DNA of 12,289 bases from JBBRLA01 sp038231615 (GCA_038231615.1 JBBRLA010000211.1:1-12289), one strand, 5' to 3'; shown: positions 1-6,567, numbered from the stretch's first letter. A program made the numbers and translations. Notes: generated by a model from the letters alone, not told the origin.

Positions 1-14
1 ATGGGGGTGCCCCC

Positions 15-54
15 ACGCTTCCTCGGTCACGTACAGTAGTACGCTCCCTCGGTC
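15..54. repeat. Two near-identical 14-bp units flanking a small palindrome
   Basis: The units acgcttcctcggtc (15-28) and acgctccctcggtc (41-54) match at 13 of 14 bases with a 26-bp period. Between them lies a short inverted repeat: cgtac at 30-34 pairs with gtacg at 39-43 around an agta loop. Further out, cccccac (10-16) can pair with gtggggg (58-64), so the whole block 10-64 could fold as one structure. It lies downstream of ihfA (read leftward), but no run of T follows in that direction, so I do not call it an intrinsic terminator. It could be a dispersed REP-like element; one copy at a window edge cannot show that. Confidence 0.6.
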
Positions 55-105
55 GCTGTGGGGGTGCGCCAAAATCTGCTCCGGCCAGGTGCTTCTTACT
101 GAGAT

Positions 106-135
106 GGCTCTTCGTCAACTGGCTCTTCGTCAACT
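106..135. repeat. 15-bp perfect tandem duplication
   Basis: The unit ggctcttcgtcaact occurs at 106-120 and again at 121-135 with no gap. On the minus strand, in the reading frame of ihfA, each unit encodes part of an acidic VDEEP repeat. This lies beyond the present ihfA stop codon. Confidence 0.9.
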
Positions 136-141
136 GACTCT

Positions 142-178
142 GGTTAGCCGTTCAAGGCGTTCTTCAGGACCTGACTCG
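142..178 (-). repeat. 37-bp second copy of the ihfA 3' end
   Basis: Bases 142-178 are identical to 214-250, which hold the last ten sense codons of ihfA (SQVLKNALNG), its TAA stop and two further bases. The offset is 72 bp, exactly 24 codons, so the extra copy lies in the same minus-strand frame as the gene. The 35 bases between the copies (179-213) are not repeated. This is a gene-remnant duplication, not a mobile element; no target-site duplication or transposase is present. Confidence 0.9.
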
Positions 179-215
179 TTCCCGGCGACCAGACCCTGGA
201 CTTCGACGACGACGG

Positions 216-512
216 TTAGCCGTTCAAGGCGTTCTTCAGGACCTGACTCGGCTTGAAGGTCAGCACGCGACGAGCGCTGATGGTGATCTCCTCGCCGGTC
301 TGGGGATTGCGCCCGACCCGGGATTTCTTGTCGCGTATGACAAAGTTCCCGAAGCCCGAGAGCTTGATCTTCTCGCCCGATTCCAGTGTCTTTTTCAGGG
401 TGTCGAAGACCGCTTCCACGATCTCGGCGGCTTCCTTCTTCGAGTAGCCTCCCACCTTGTCGTATACATTCTCGATGATGTCGGCCTTCGTCATCGTGCG
501 GCGGTCTTGCAT
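216..512 (-). CDS. ihfA: Integration host factor alpha / HU-family DNA-bending protein
   Basis: A small nucleoid protein of the HU/IHF family, which dimerises and bends DNA at recombination, replication and promoter sites. The 98-aa product covers the whole family domain: N-terminal helices (MTKADIIENVYDKVGG), the dimer-core SGFGNF, the DNA-inserting arm RVGRNPQTGEEI with its conserved Pro, and the C-terminal RRVLTFKPSQVLKNALNG. The IHF-alpha type is favoured over HU by the arm and the VLTFKPSQ end. Two starts are possible: ATG at 512, preceded by AGGTAGGG, or ATG at 494, which matches the usual MTKAD start but has no visible ribosome site; I keep 512. The family's usual neighbour pheT is absent. 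Beyond the TAA the frame continues through a duplicated 3' end and an acidic repeat. Confidence 0.93.
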   Translation of the reverse strand: MQDRRTMTKADIIENVYDKVGGYSKKEAAEIVEAVFDTLKKTLESGEKIKLSGFGNFVIRDKKSRVGRNPQTGEEITISARRVLTFKPSQVLKNALNG

Positions 513-548
513 GGGGCCCTACCTATTTCTCACTGAGAGTCATTCTCT

Positions 549-577
549 TAATTACCTCATCCGTCGAGAGAAGTCAA
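549..577 (-). promoter_or_regulatory. Predicted sigma70-type promoter of ihfA
   Basis: Read on the minus strand, TTGACT (plus 572-577) is followed after exactly 17 bp by TAATTA (549-554). The segment is notably AT-rich against the GC-rich surroundings. It would place the transcript start about 30 nt upstream of the ATG at 512. The -35 is strong and the -10 only partial. Confidence 0.5.
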
Positions 578-618
578 AACAAATTCATGACGCTGGGCAT
601 GGTTTGCAGTAGTCTTTT

Positions 619-627
619 TGTTATACT
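619..627 (+). promoter_or_regulatory. Predicted extended -10 promoter for the Cys-rich gene
   Basis: TGT followed directly by TATACT forms an extended -10 element (TGn-TATACT). No good -35 is visible at the usual distance, as is typical of extended -10 promoters. Transcription would begin near 634. That argues against an upstream TTG codon at 640 as the start of the next gene and favours the ATG at 682. Confidence 0.45.
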
Positions 628-681
628 GGTGTCGGCTGGTTGTCGGCTGACTGTCCGTTGGCATGGCTGGAGTGGACGAAC

Positions 682-1542
682 ATGGCCCTTCCCGCGTCTT
701 TCCAAAACCAGGTGGAGCATCACAGTTGCTTCTCGGGATGCTATGGCAGCGAACTCGACGCCCGGGTCTGCATGGACCCGGCCACCCCGCCGGAGCCGGC
801 GATCTTCATCTCGTGCCGGGACTGCCTGACCTACAAGGCGGGGGTGCTGCGCTCGCTGCTACCGCCGGGGACCTCGTCGGACGCGCTGGCGGACCAGGTG
901 ACCCAGCACATGCGGCAGGTGCGGGGGTTTCACCTGTCGTTCGGCGGGTACCACATGCGGGGCGGCGGGTTCTGGCTGAACGTGGTCTATTATGACCCCT
1001 GCGGCCTCTTCCTGATCGACGGGTCGCGCTCGCGGGCGACGGGCAGCGACCTGGACCTGCTGATGTTGGCGTTCCGACAGGGCGTGGCGCAGCCGCCGGA
1101 CCCCAGGATGACGGACCCGAGGCTGTATCAGACGCAGGTGGTGTATGTGGACTTCACGGTGCCGGTGGCGCCGGTGGGGGGCACGCAGGACCTACTTTCG
1201 TCCACCCAGTGTCGAATGCATCCGGCCACCGGGTTCCACCGGGTGACGCTGGCGGAATTCCTGCCCATCGCGGCGGTGGCGAATCCGCCGGCACAGACCG
1301 CGTTGCCCGGGGCCGCGGCGGGTCCACCCGGGCCGGTCATGGCAGCCATGGCGGCGGCGCCCGGCCCACAGGCTGGGACGGGGGGCCAGGCGGCAACCCC
1401 CCTTTTGCCGGGTCAGGCGGCAAGTCCCTCGGGGCGCACCCGGCCGGGCAAGCTGCGGCTGGGCGATACCTGTCCCCTGTGCCATGCAGAGGTGCAGGAG
1501 CGGGCGCTTTTCACCGGCAGGTTCATCGGCTGCCTTTGTTGA
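682..1542 (+). CDS. Uncharacterised Cys-rich protein with C-terminal zinc-ribbon-like motif
   Basis: I do not recognise a family. The 286-aa product starts at ATG 682, preceded by GGAG at a 9-nt distance; the frame stays open to a TTG at 640, but that lies too close to the predicted transcript start. An N-terminal part carries Cys pairs and single Cys residues (CFSGC, CMDP, CRDC). A compact middle follows, rich in Gly and aromatics (FHLSFGGYHMRGGGFW, then YYDPCGLFLIDGS). Next come a low-complexity Ala/Gly/Pro linker and a final segment with CPLC and, at the very end, CLC, which could bind zinc. There is no signal peptide or membrane segment, so it is probably cytoplasmic. It is followed after 56 bp by the PduL-like gene, probably on the same transcript. 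Real coding is supported by the ribosome site, length and motif spacing. Confidence 0.7.
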   Translation: MALPASFQNQVEHHSCFSGCYGSELDARVCMDPATPPEPAIFISCRDCLTYKAGVLRSLLPPGTSSDALADQVTQHMRQVRGFHLSFGGYHMRGGGFWLNVVYYDPCGLFLIDGSRSRATGSDLDLLMLAFRQGVAQPPDPRMTDPRLYQTQVVYVDFTVPVAPVGGTQDLLSSTQCRMHPATGFHRVTLAEFLPIAAVANPPAQTALPGAAAGPPGPVMAAMAAAPGPQAGTGGQAATPLLPGQAASPSGRTRPGKLRLGDTCPLCHAEVQERALFTGRFIGCLC

Positions 1543-1587
1543 TCCGGGAGATTGACGGGGTTTTGGTTGGTGCGTAGCATGCATCGC

Positions 1588-1592
1588 GGAGG
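1588..1592 (+). promoter_or_regulatory. Ribosome binding site that fixes a TTG start
   Basis: GGAGG lies 6 nt before TTG at 1599. It is among the best ribosome sites in the window and is the main reason to accept a TTG start for the PduL-like gene. Confidence 0.65.
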
Positions 1593-1598
1593 TCGCCT

Positions 1599-1931
1599 TT
1601 GGTTCGCAAACCCCACCGGCCGCGCTTCGTGCGCCTGAGCAACGAGGATTCGGTCGCCCTGATGGGCCCGGGCGTCACCCTGGATCCGTGGATGGTGATC
1701 ACCGCCAGCCGCTTCGTGGCCAGGCAGCGCGTCGCCATGATCGGCCCGCGGGGGCGCATCGACGGGGTGGCCGTGGTGGGGCCGCTGGTGGAGCAGACCC
1801 AGGTCTCCATCGCCGCTCACGATGCCGAGCGACTGGGGCTGGACGGGGCCGTGGGACCGGAGGGGGCACACGGGGTGCTGCTGGTCGGCCCCGCGGGCGA
1901 GGTCCGCGTGCTGGTACAGCCGGGGGCGTGA
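1599..1931 (+). CDS. Half-length PduL-like protein lacking the metal-binding residues
   Basis: The 110-aa product resembles the first of the two beta-barrel (PTAC) domains of PduL, the zinc-dependent phosphate acyltransferase that moves acyl groups between CoA and phosphate. Family landmarks are visible in order: RFVRLSNED where PduL has R-H-V-H-L-S-x-E-D, then MGPGVTL, then VAMIGPRGRIDGVAVVGP, then QTQVSIAAHDAERLGL, then GVLLVGPAGEV. PduL is normally about 200 aa with a second domain carrying another HxH motif; that domain is absent. The two His of HxH are Phe and Arg here, and the Glu expected in QTQVEI is Ser. I infer that acyltransferase activity is lost and a binding or regulatory role is more likely. 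TTG start, supported by a strong ribosome site. Confidence 0.7.
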   Translation: MVRKPHRPRFVRLSNEDSVALMGPGVTLDPWMVITASRFVARQRVAMIGPRGRIDGVAVVGPLVEQTQVSIAAHDAERLGLDGAVGPEGAHGVLLVGPAGEVRVLVQPGA

Positions 1932-2009
1932 CCCGAACTTCCGCTTCACCATTCTCTGCCCCCGCTGGCGAAAACTGCGCTAGTCTTGAGGTGCGTTGCG
2001 GGAGAAAGC

Positions 2010-3389
2010 ATGCTTGGTGCCCTGCTCAGGCCAGATTATGAGTCCTTGATCCGCAACAAGGAGTGGAAACGGCTGCGGGACGAGTTCTCCGAGCTGGATC
2101 CGCCGGATTTGGCGGAGATCCTCGAAGACTTCCCGGTGCAGGACAGTGCCGTGGTGTTCCGCATCTTGCCGCGGGAACGGGCAGCGGCCACCTTCGAGTA
2201 CCTGCCCCTGGAACTGCAAACCAAGCTGGTGCAGAGCCTGGCGGACGAGCAGCTCGTCAGCGTGCTGAATGACATGGCGCCTGACGACCGCACGCGCCTC
2301 TTCGAGGAGCTGCCGCCCGAGGTCACCCGCCGCGCCCTGGCCAGCCTGAAGCCCGATGAGCTGAAGGTCGCCAGGCAGCTCCTGGGCTACCCGGAGCATA
2401 GCGCCGGGCGCTACATGACGCCGGAGTACATCACCATCCGGCCCACCATGACCGTGCAGGAGGCGCTGGCTTACATCCGCAAGCACGGCAAGGGCACCGA
2501 GACCCTCAACGTGCTCTACGTCACCGACAGCAAGGGCAAGCTCCTCGACGACATCCGCCTGGCCGCCCTGGTGATGGCCGAGCCGGGCACCAGGGTCCAG
2601 GACCTGAACAACCACAAGCTGGTCAGCATCCCGGCCACCGCCGACCGCGAGGAGGTGGTGGCGGCCTTCGAGAAGTACGACCGGGTGGCGCTGCCGGTGA
2701 CCGATTCCCAGGGGGTGCTTTTGGGGATGATCACGGTGGACGACGTGCTTGACGTGGCGGAGCAGGAGGCCACCGAGGACATCCAGAAGCTGGGCGGCAT
2801 GGAGGCGCTGGACGCGCCGTACCTCAACATCGGCTTCTTCGAAATGATCCGCAAGCGGGCCAGTTGGCTCTCGGCGCTCTTCATCGGGGAGATGCTGACC
2901 GCCACGGCGATGGGGCACTTCCAGCGTGAGATCGAGAAGGCAGTGGTGCTGGCGCTTTTCGTGCCCCTCATCATCAGCAGTGGCGGCAACTCGGGGTCGC
3001 AGGCGACCTCGCTGATCATCCGCTCGCTGGCGGTGCGCGAACTGACCCTGGCCGACTGGTGGAAAGTGCTGACGCGGGAGATCGGCTCGGGGCTGACCCT
3101 GGGGTGCATCCTGGGGAGCATCGGCCTTTTGCGCATCATGGCCTGGCCGACCCGGGTGGCGCTTTACGGGCCGCACTTCATGATCATCGGCCTGACCGTG
3201 GCCCTCAGCCTGATCGGGGTGGTGCTTTTCGGCACCCTGGCGGGGGCGATGCTGCCCTTTGTCCTGCGGCGCCTGGGCCTGGACCCGGCCACCGCCTCGG
3301 CCCCCTTCGTGGCCACGCTGGTCGACGTGACCGGGCTGATCATCTACTTCACCGTCGCCAGCCTGGTCCTGCGCGGGACGCTGCTTTGA
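2010..3389 (+). CDS. mgtE: Magnesium transporter/channel MgtE
   Basis: An inner-membrane Mg2+ channel gated by cytoplasmic magnesium. The 459-aa length is normal. Order of parts: an N-terminal helical superfamily domain (about residues 15-125, with LDPPDLAEILEDF), two CBS domains (about 130-255), the connecting helix, and a C-terminal membrane domain of about five helices from residue 280. Signature segments are present: PLIISSGGNSGSQ near residue 325, and LGLDPATASAPFVATLVDVTG, whose Asp (D425) is the pore Mg2+ ligand in the family. ATG 2010 is chosen because GGGAG lies 5 nt upstream and the family begins here; an in-frame TTG at 1986 adds eight unsupported residues. It follows the PduL-like gene by 78 bp. 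No M-box leader fits in that gap. Confidence 0.96.
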   Translation: MLGALLRPDYESLIRNKEWKRLRDEFSELDPPDLAEILEDFPVQDSAVVFRILPRERAAATFEYLPLELQTKLVQSLADEQLVSVLNDMAPDDRTRLFEELPPEVTRRALASLKPDELKVARQLLGYPEHSAGRYMTPEYITIRPTMTVQEALAYIRKHGKGTETLNVLYVTDSKGKLLDDIRLAALVMAEPGTRVQDLNNHKLVSIPATADREEVVAAFEKYDRVALPVTDSQGVLLGMITVDDVLDVAEQEATEDIQKLGGMEALDAPYLNIGFFEMIRKRASWLSALFIGEMLTATAMGHFQREIEKAVVLALFVPLIISSGGNSGSQATSLIIRSLAVRELTLADWWKVLTREIGSGLTLGCILGSIGLLRIMAWPTRVALYGPHFMIIGLTVALSLIGVVLFGTLAGAMLPFVLRRLGLDPATASAPFVATLVDVTGLIIYFTVASLVLRGTLL

Positions 3390-3409
3390 CGACGCCCCAT
3401 TTACTCATA

Positions 3410-4294
3410 CTAAAACGGCAGGCGAAGCTGGGCCGCGGGCCGCTGACCAAGCGCATGTTCAGGCCCAAGCCCAGGCCCAAGCCCAGGCCCAAGATCAATC
3501 GGCCCCAGCGGCTCGTGCTGCGAGGCGACCAGCAGCTTGGTCGCGTTTCGCCCTGGCTGAACGCCGCCCCGGCGCTCCCGGGACGCTGGCAGCATCGAGA
3601 GCAGGGCGGCCCTGGCCAGTTCGGGGCGGTTGTTGGCCTTCGACAGGTGGGCGCAGATGATCAGCCGGGGCGGCGCCGCCGAGGCCAGAAGGATCATCCG
3701 CAGGAGCTGCGCGCTCTGGAGATTGGCCAGGTGCCCCTGGTTGCTGGCGATGCGCCGCTTCAGCGACATCGGGTAGGGGCCGGACAGGAGCATCTGGATG
3801 TCGTGGTTGGTCTCCAGTACCAGGGCATCGCAGCCGGCGTAGCCCGCCGCCACCTGTTCCGAGGCATGGCCGCAGTCGGTCAGCACGCCGATGCGCGAGG
3901 TCCCATCGGAGACCACATAGCCCACCGGCTCGGCGGCGTCATGGGGCAAGGCCACCGCGGTGCAACGGAAAGGCCCGTGCAGGAAGGGCGTGCCGGCGGC
4001 GATCTCGCGCAAAAGACCGGCGGCTCTCTGCGGGAGCTTGGCTGCCCGGGCGGTGCCGGGGGTGGCATACAGGATCATGCCGCTTTTGGCCAGGTCTTCC
4101 GCGCCGCTGACGTGGTCGCTGTGCTCGTGGGTCAGCAAGGCGGCGCTGGCGGGGGGGCCGTCGGAGGATGCTTGAGGCATCCGCTGCCGCAGGGTGCGGC
4201 CGGTGAGACCGGCGTCGACGAACACGCGGCACCCCTCGGACTCCAGAAGGAGACAATTGCCTTCGCTGCCGCTGCCAAGGATGGTGAGTCGCAC
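3410..4294 (-). CDS. YycJ/WalJ-type metallo-beta-lactamase-fold hydrolase
   Basis: A metallo-hydrolase of the YycJ/WalJ branch, whose characterised members act as DNA exonucleases. The 294-aa product begins MRLTILGSGSEGNC, the usual start, which supports the GTG at 4294 despite no clear ribosome site. Metal-binding residues are in place: THEHSDH (H56, H58, D60, H61), LPHDA (H118), LTDCGH (D140), ETNHD, and CAHLSKANN (H216). Branch-specific EPVGYV and SNQGHL are also seen. The last 35 or so residues are unusual: a 12-bp DNA repeat gives LGPGLGPGLGPE, a low-complexity end not needed for the fold. It lies 57 bp downstream of the anti-sigma gene on the same strand, so it is possibly the last gene of that operon. 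It converges on mgtE across a 20-bp gap. Confidence 0.87.
   Translation of the reverse strand: MRLTILGSGSEGNCLLLESEGCRVFVDAGLTGRTLRQRMPQASSDGPPASAALLTHEHSDHVSGAEDLAKSGMILYATPGTARAAKLPQRAAGLLREIAAGTPFLHGPFRCTAVALPHDAAEPVGYVVSDGTSRIGVLTDCGHASEQVAAGYAGCDALVLETNHDIQMLLSGPYPMSLKRRIASNQGHLANLQSAQLLRMILLASAAPPRLIICAHLSKANNRPELARAALLSMLPASRERRGGVQPGRNATKLLVASQHEPLGPIDLGPGLGPGLGPEHALGQRPAAQLRLPF
3461..3493. repeat. 12-bp tandem repeat inside the YycJ-like gene
   Basis: The unit aggcccaagccc occurs twice in full and once in part (2.75 copies). In the minus-strand gene it encodes repeated Leu-Gly-Pro-Gly. Being a multiple of 3, copy-number change would keep the frame. Confidence 0.85.
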
Positions 4295-4351
4295 TGGTTT
4301 TTTGCACTGTGCCCCGAGATGGCGATCCGGGCAAGCTTTCGCGGCCTACCC

Positions 4352-5509
4352 CTACCGCGGGCCGACCCGGAGATCGCCCGAGGCCGAAGCGCAGGTAATG
4401 GAGCCGCGCCCGTCTCCATACGTGGCTTCCGTGTGGGCCTGGTCTGGCGTCCGAAGCGTCATGCCCAGCGTGTCGTGCAGCTCGCCCGAGGCGCTGGCGT
4501 AGGTCAGGGCGAACGAACTGCCCGGGTCTAGCGCCAGATGGATGTCTCCCGAGGCGGTCAGCGCGTGCATCTGGCAGCCGCTGGCGCAGGCCCCTTTCCA
4601 CGACACGTCGCCCGACGCGGTGGTCAAGGATCGGCGAGGCGCCAACAGCCCCTTGGGCTCGTTCACCTCGATCTCGCCGGACAGCGTCGCCACCTCCACG
4701 TCGCCCGGGACGTTGTTGACCGAGACATCGCCGCTGGTGGAATGGGCCTCCAGCGAGGCCGCGCCGGCCAGCTTGACCTCGCCGGAGGTGGTGTGCAGGT
4801 TCACCTTGCCCAGCGGCCCCCCGAGGGTCACGTCACCCGAGGTCGAGGTCAGATCGACCCCGCTGCCCGGCGGCAGCTCGACCTCGATCCGCCCGCGCGA
4901 AAGCCGCGGCTCGCCGTCGAATTCGACCTCCATGCGGTTGTCGTCCCGCGGCAGCAGGCGCACCTGCCGGGCACCGCTTTCGGAGACCCGGACCTGCACC
5001 CGATCGGCCTGACCTGGCATCAGGTGGACATCCGCCGCCAGCGTCTCCAGGCGGAAGAGCAGCGGCCCTTTTACCGGGATGCTGGTCGCCACCGGGGGGG
5101 CGTCATCGTCGAACTGAATGTTGAAACGCAGGCCCGGCAGGGCGTTGTGCAGGCCCTGCTTCAGGCCGGTTATGTGGGTCACGCCGTACGTCCCTACCAC
5201 GGCCAGCGCCAGCGCCGCCGCCGCCAACCCCCAGGAGAGCGATCGGGTCAGCACGTGCCGTGGGAGTCGCCGCGGCATCAGCAGCGGCATCTCGATCGCG
5301 CGCTCCACCGCCTCCCAGATCATCGGCGAGAGCGCCTGCTGCGCCTGCGCCCGCCGGGTCACCAGGTCGGCTTCGGTGCGCAGCCAGAGCAGCTCGCCCT
5401 TGCACTCCGGGCAGGATGCGGCGTGGGCCGTCACCTCGACCGTCCGGGTCGGCGGCAGCTCCCCTCGGACAAGCGCCTCAAGATCCTCGACATTGCAGGG
5501 AGGTCTCAT
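4352..5509 (-). CDS. Zinc-finger transmembrane anti-sigma factor with DUF4097-type ectodomain
   Basis: The predicted inhibitor and sensor partner of the upstream ECF sigma factor, 385 aa. The N-terminal cytoplasmic part has the zinc anti-sigma motif H-x3-C-x2-C (H29, C33, C36), with a further Cys at residue 5 that could complete the site, as in RsrA-like proteins. A single membrane helix follows at about 91-110 (LSWGLAAAALALAVVGTYGV). The long outer part, from about residue 200, is a chain of short beta repeats built on S-G-D/E-V/I/L: STSGDVTLGG, TTSGEVKLAG, STSGDVSVNN, TLSGEIEVNE, TASGDVSWKG, TASGDIHLAL, SASGELHDTL, SASGDLRVGP. This is the DUF4097 (putative adhesin) pattern, probably a beta-solenoid. 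The ATG overlaps the sigma stop as ATGA, so translation is probably coupled. A long upstream in-frame extension overlaps the sigma gene and is rejected. Confidence 0.88.
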   Translation of the reverse strand: MRPPCNVEDLEALVRGELPPTRTVEVTAHAASCPECKGELLWLRTEADLVTRRAQAQQALSPMIWEAVERAIEMPLLMPRRLPRHVLTRSLSWGLAAAALALAVVGTYGVTHITGLKQGLHNALPGLRFNIQFDDDAPPVATSIPVKGPLLFRLETLAADVHLMPGQADRVQVRVSESGARQVRLLPRDDNRMEVEFDGEPRLSRGRIEVELPPGSGVDLTSTSGDVTLGGPLGKVNLHTTSGEVKLAGAASLEAHSTSGDVSVNNVPGDVEVATLSGEIEVNEPKGLLAPRRSLTTASGDVSWKGACASGCQMHALTASGDIHLALDPGSSFALTYASASGELHDTLGMTLRTPDQAHTEATYGDGRGSITCASASGDLRVGPR

Positions 5510-6174
5510 GGCCTGCCTCCTATGTATTGATTGAGCTGGGTACGAAGTTGCAGCCGGGCCCGGTGGATCTCGTTCTTCACCTTGGCCACCGGCCAGCCCA
5601 TGATCTCGGCCACGTCCTCGTAGCCCAGGCCATGGTCCAGGCGCAAAAGCAACGCCGCGCGCCGCTGTTCCGACAGGTCCTTGAGCGCCCGATCGAGCAT
5701 CGCGTCGGCCTCCCGGTGAAGCAGGGCCACCTCCGGGGTGGGAGCGGAATCTACCGGTTCGAAGGCATCCGCCTGGTCGCCCGTAAGCGAACCCGCCCAA
5801 TGAGGCAGCGCCCGCGCACGGTCAAGGCGGCGGGCCCGGATGTGTTCCAGAAAGACATTGCGGGCGATGCCGAAGAGCCACGAGAGCAGCTTGTCGGTGT
5901 CGCGAATCGTCGACAGGCGCCCATGGGCCCGCACGAAGGTCTCCTGGGTCGCCTCGTCGGCCGCCGCGGCATCGCCCAGTACATCCATGAGGAAGCGTCG
6001 CACCGCCGGGGCGTATCGCTCGAAGATCTGGCGGAAGGCCCGGGCGTCGCCGGCACTGGCGCGTACCAAAAGGGCGCTCTCCAGGGGGACCAGCGATCCT
6101 GCGGGCCCCGGGGGTGCGGGCAGCGGCCGCGGCCCAGGCGGTGCGGAGATTGGAATTGTCGATACGGAAGTCAT
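5506..6174 (-). CDS. ECF (sigma-70 family, group 4) RNA polymerase sigma factor
   Basis: A two-domain sigma factor that would direct RNA polymerase to stress promoters. Region 2 is visible as FRQIFERYAPAVRRFLMDVLG through DEATQETFVRAHGRL and LLSWLFGIARNVFLEHIRARRL. After a linker, region 4 follows as LSEQRRAALLLRLDHGLGYEDVAEIMGWPV and AKVKNEIHRARLQLR, a helix-turn-helix. From ATG 6174 it has 222 aa with a Pro/Ala-rich lead of about 30 residues. An in-frame GTG at 6264 would add 30 residues with no ribosome site and no family match, so 6174 is preferred with moderate certainty. The stop overlaps the anti-sigma start by 4 nt. Which ECF group it belongs to cannot be told here. Confidence 0.9.
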   Translation of the reverse strand: MTSVSTIPISAPPGPRPLPAPPGPAGSLVPLESALLVRASAGDARAFRQIFERYAPAVRRFLMDVLGDAAAADEATQETFVRAHGRLSTIRDTDKLLSWLFGIARNVFLEHIRARRLDRARALPHWAGSLTGDQADAFEPVDSAPTPEVALLHREADAMLDRALKDLSEQRRAALLLRLDHGLGYEDVAEIMGWPVAKVKNEIHRARLQLRTQLNQYIGGRP

Positions 6175-6184
6175 TCCATAAGGG

Positions 6185-6210
6185 TGTGACACGAAGGGGT
6201 GGCTGGTTTC
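6185..6210 (-). promoter_or_regulatory. Possible ECF-type autoregulatory promoter
   Basis: On the minus strand, GAAACC (plus 6205-6210) is followed after 15 bp by TCACA (6185-6189), preceded by GTG. The AAC-containing -35 and spacing resemble ECF-dependent promoters, and such genes often activate themselves. The transcript would start only a few bases before ATG 6174. This is weak: one site, no second copy found to compare. Confidence 0.25.
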
Positions 6211-6288
6211 AGGGAATTTTTCTCCCTCTGTGGCGCTCTCTTGGGCACCTTCGTCGCCGGCCACTGGCGGTTGTCATCATCTGCGCCG

Positions 6289-6549
6289 TCAGGTGGCGGC
6301 GCGTCTACCGATGACCATCCGGTAGACCAGCAGGACCAGCATTGCGCCCACCACCGAGGCGATGAGGCCCGGACCAGATCCCGGGCTGCTGTACCAGCCA
6401 ATGGCCCGCCCCAGGAACCCGGCGATCACCGATCCGACGATTCCCAGAAGCATGGTGACGATGATGCCGCCGGGGTCCTTGCCCGGCATGAGGAGCTTCG
6501 CCAGCGCCCCGATCACCAACCCGATCAACAACGTCCACAGTATGCCCAT
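6289..6549 (-). CDS. GlsB/YeaQ/YmgE-family small membrane protein
   Basis: An 86-aa, very hydrophobic protein of the transglycosylase-associated family, stress-linked small inner-membrane proteins; biochemical role unclear. Three membrane segments are visible: MGILWTLLIGLVIGALAKLL, then GGIIVTMLLGIVGSVIAGFLG, then LIASVVGAMLVLLVYRMVIG. The family-typical PGKDPGG loop joins the first two. ATG 6549 is well supported by GGAGG 7 nt upstream; an in-frame ATG 96 bases earlier adds a hydrophilic lead unlike the family. It ends 114 bp before the sigma gene on the same strand and is divergent from the hydrolase at 6657. It could be a member of the sigma regulon, or simply upstream of it. Confidence 0.88.
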   Translation of the reverse strand: MGILWTLLIGLVIGALAKLLMPGKDPGGIIVTMLLGIVGSVIAGFLGRAIGWYSSPGSGPGLIASVVGAMLVLLVYRMVIGRRAAT

Positions 6550-6567
6550 TTGAATACCTCCAACGTA

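Noticed and set aside
106..178. Direct repeats as a CRISPR array
   Set aside because: Only two copies of each unit, of different lengths, with no regular spacers and no cas genes; the repeats are coding-derived.
1980..3176. Long open frame on the minus strand, 398 codons
   Set aside because: It lies antisense to mgtE, is extremely rich in His, Arg and Gln, and has no family motif; it is a by-product of GC-rich codon use.
3059..4531. Long plus-strand open frame, 490 codons
   Set aside because: It crosses the end of mgtE and runs antisense to the YycJ-like and anti-sigma genes; composition is low-complexity and no domain is seen.
5510..5800. 97-residue N-terminal extension of the anti-sigma protein
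   Set aside because: It overlaps the sigma gene in another frame, is Gly/Arg/Pro-rich, and the zinc-finger protein starts naturally at ATG 5509.
4538..6189. Long plus-strand open frames over the sigma/anti-sigma genes
   Set aside because: They are antisense to genes with clear motifs and a functional ATGA overlap; the translations show no family likeness.
6211..6227. Short hairpin agggaatttttctccct as a possible terminator
   Set aside because: The stem is only 5 bp and the T run is in the loop, not after the stem.
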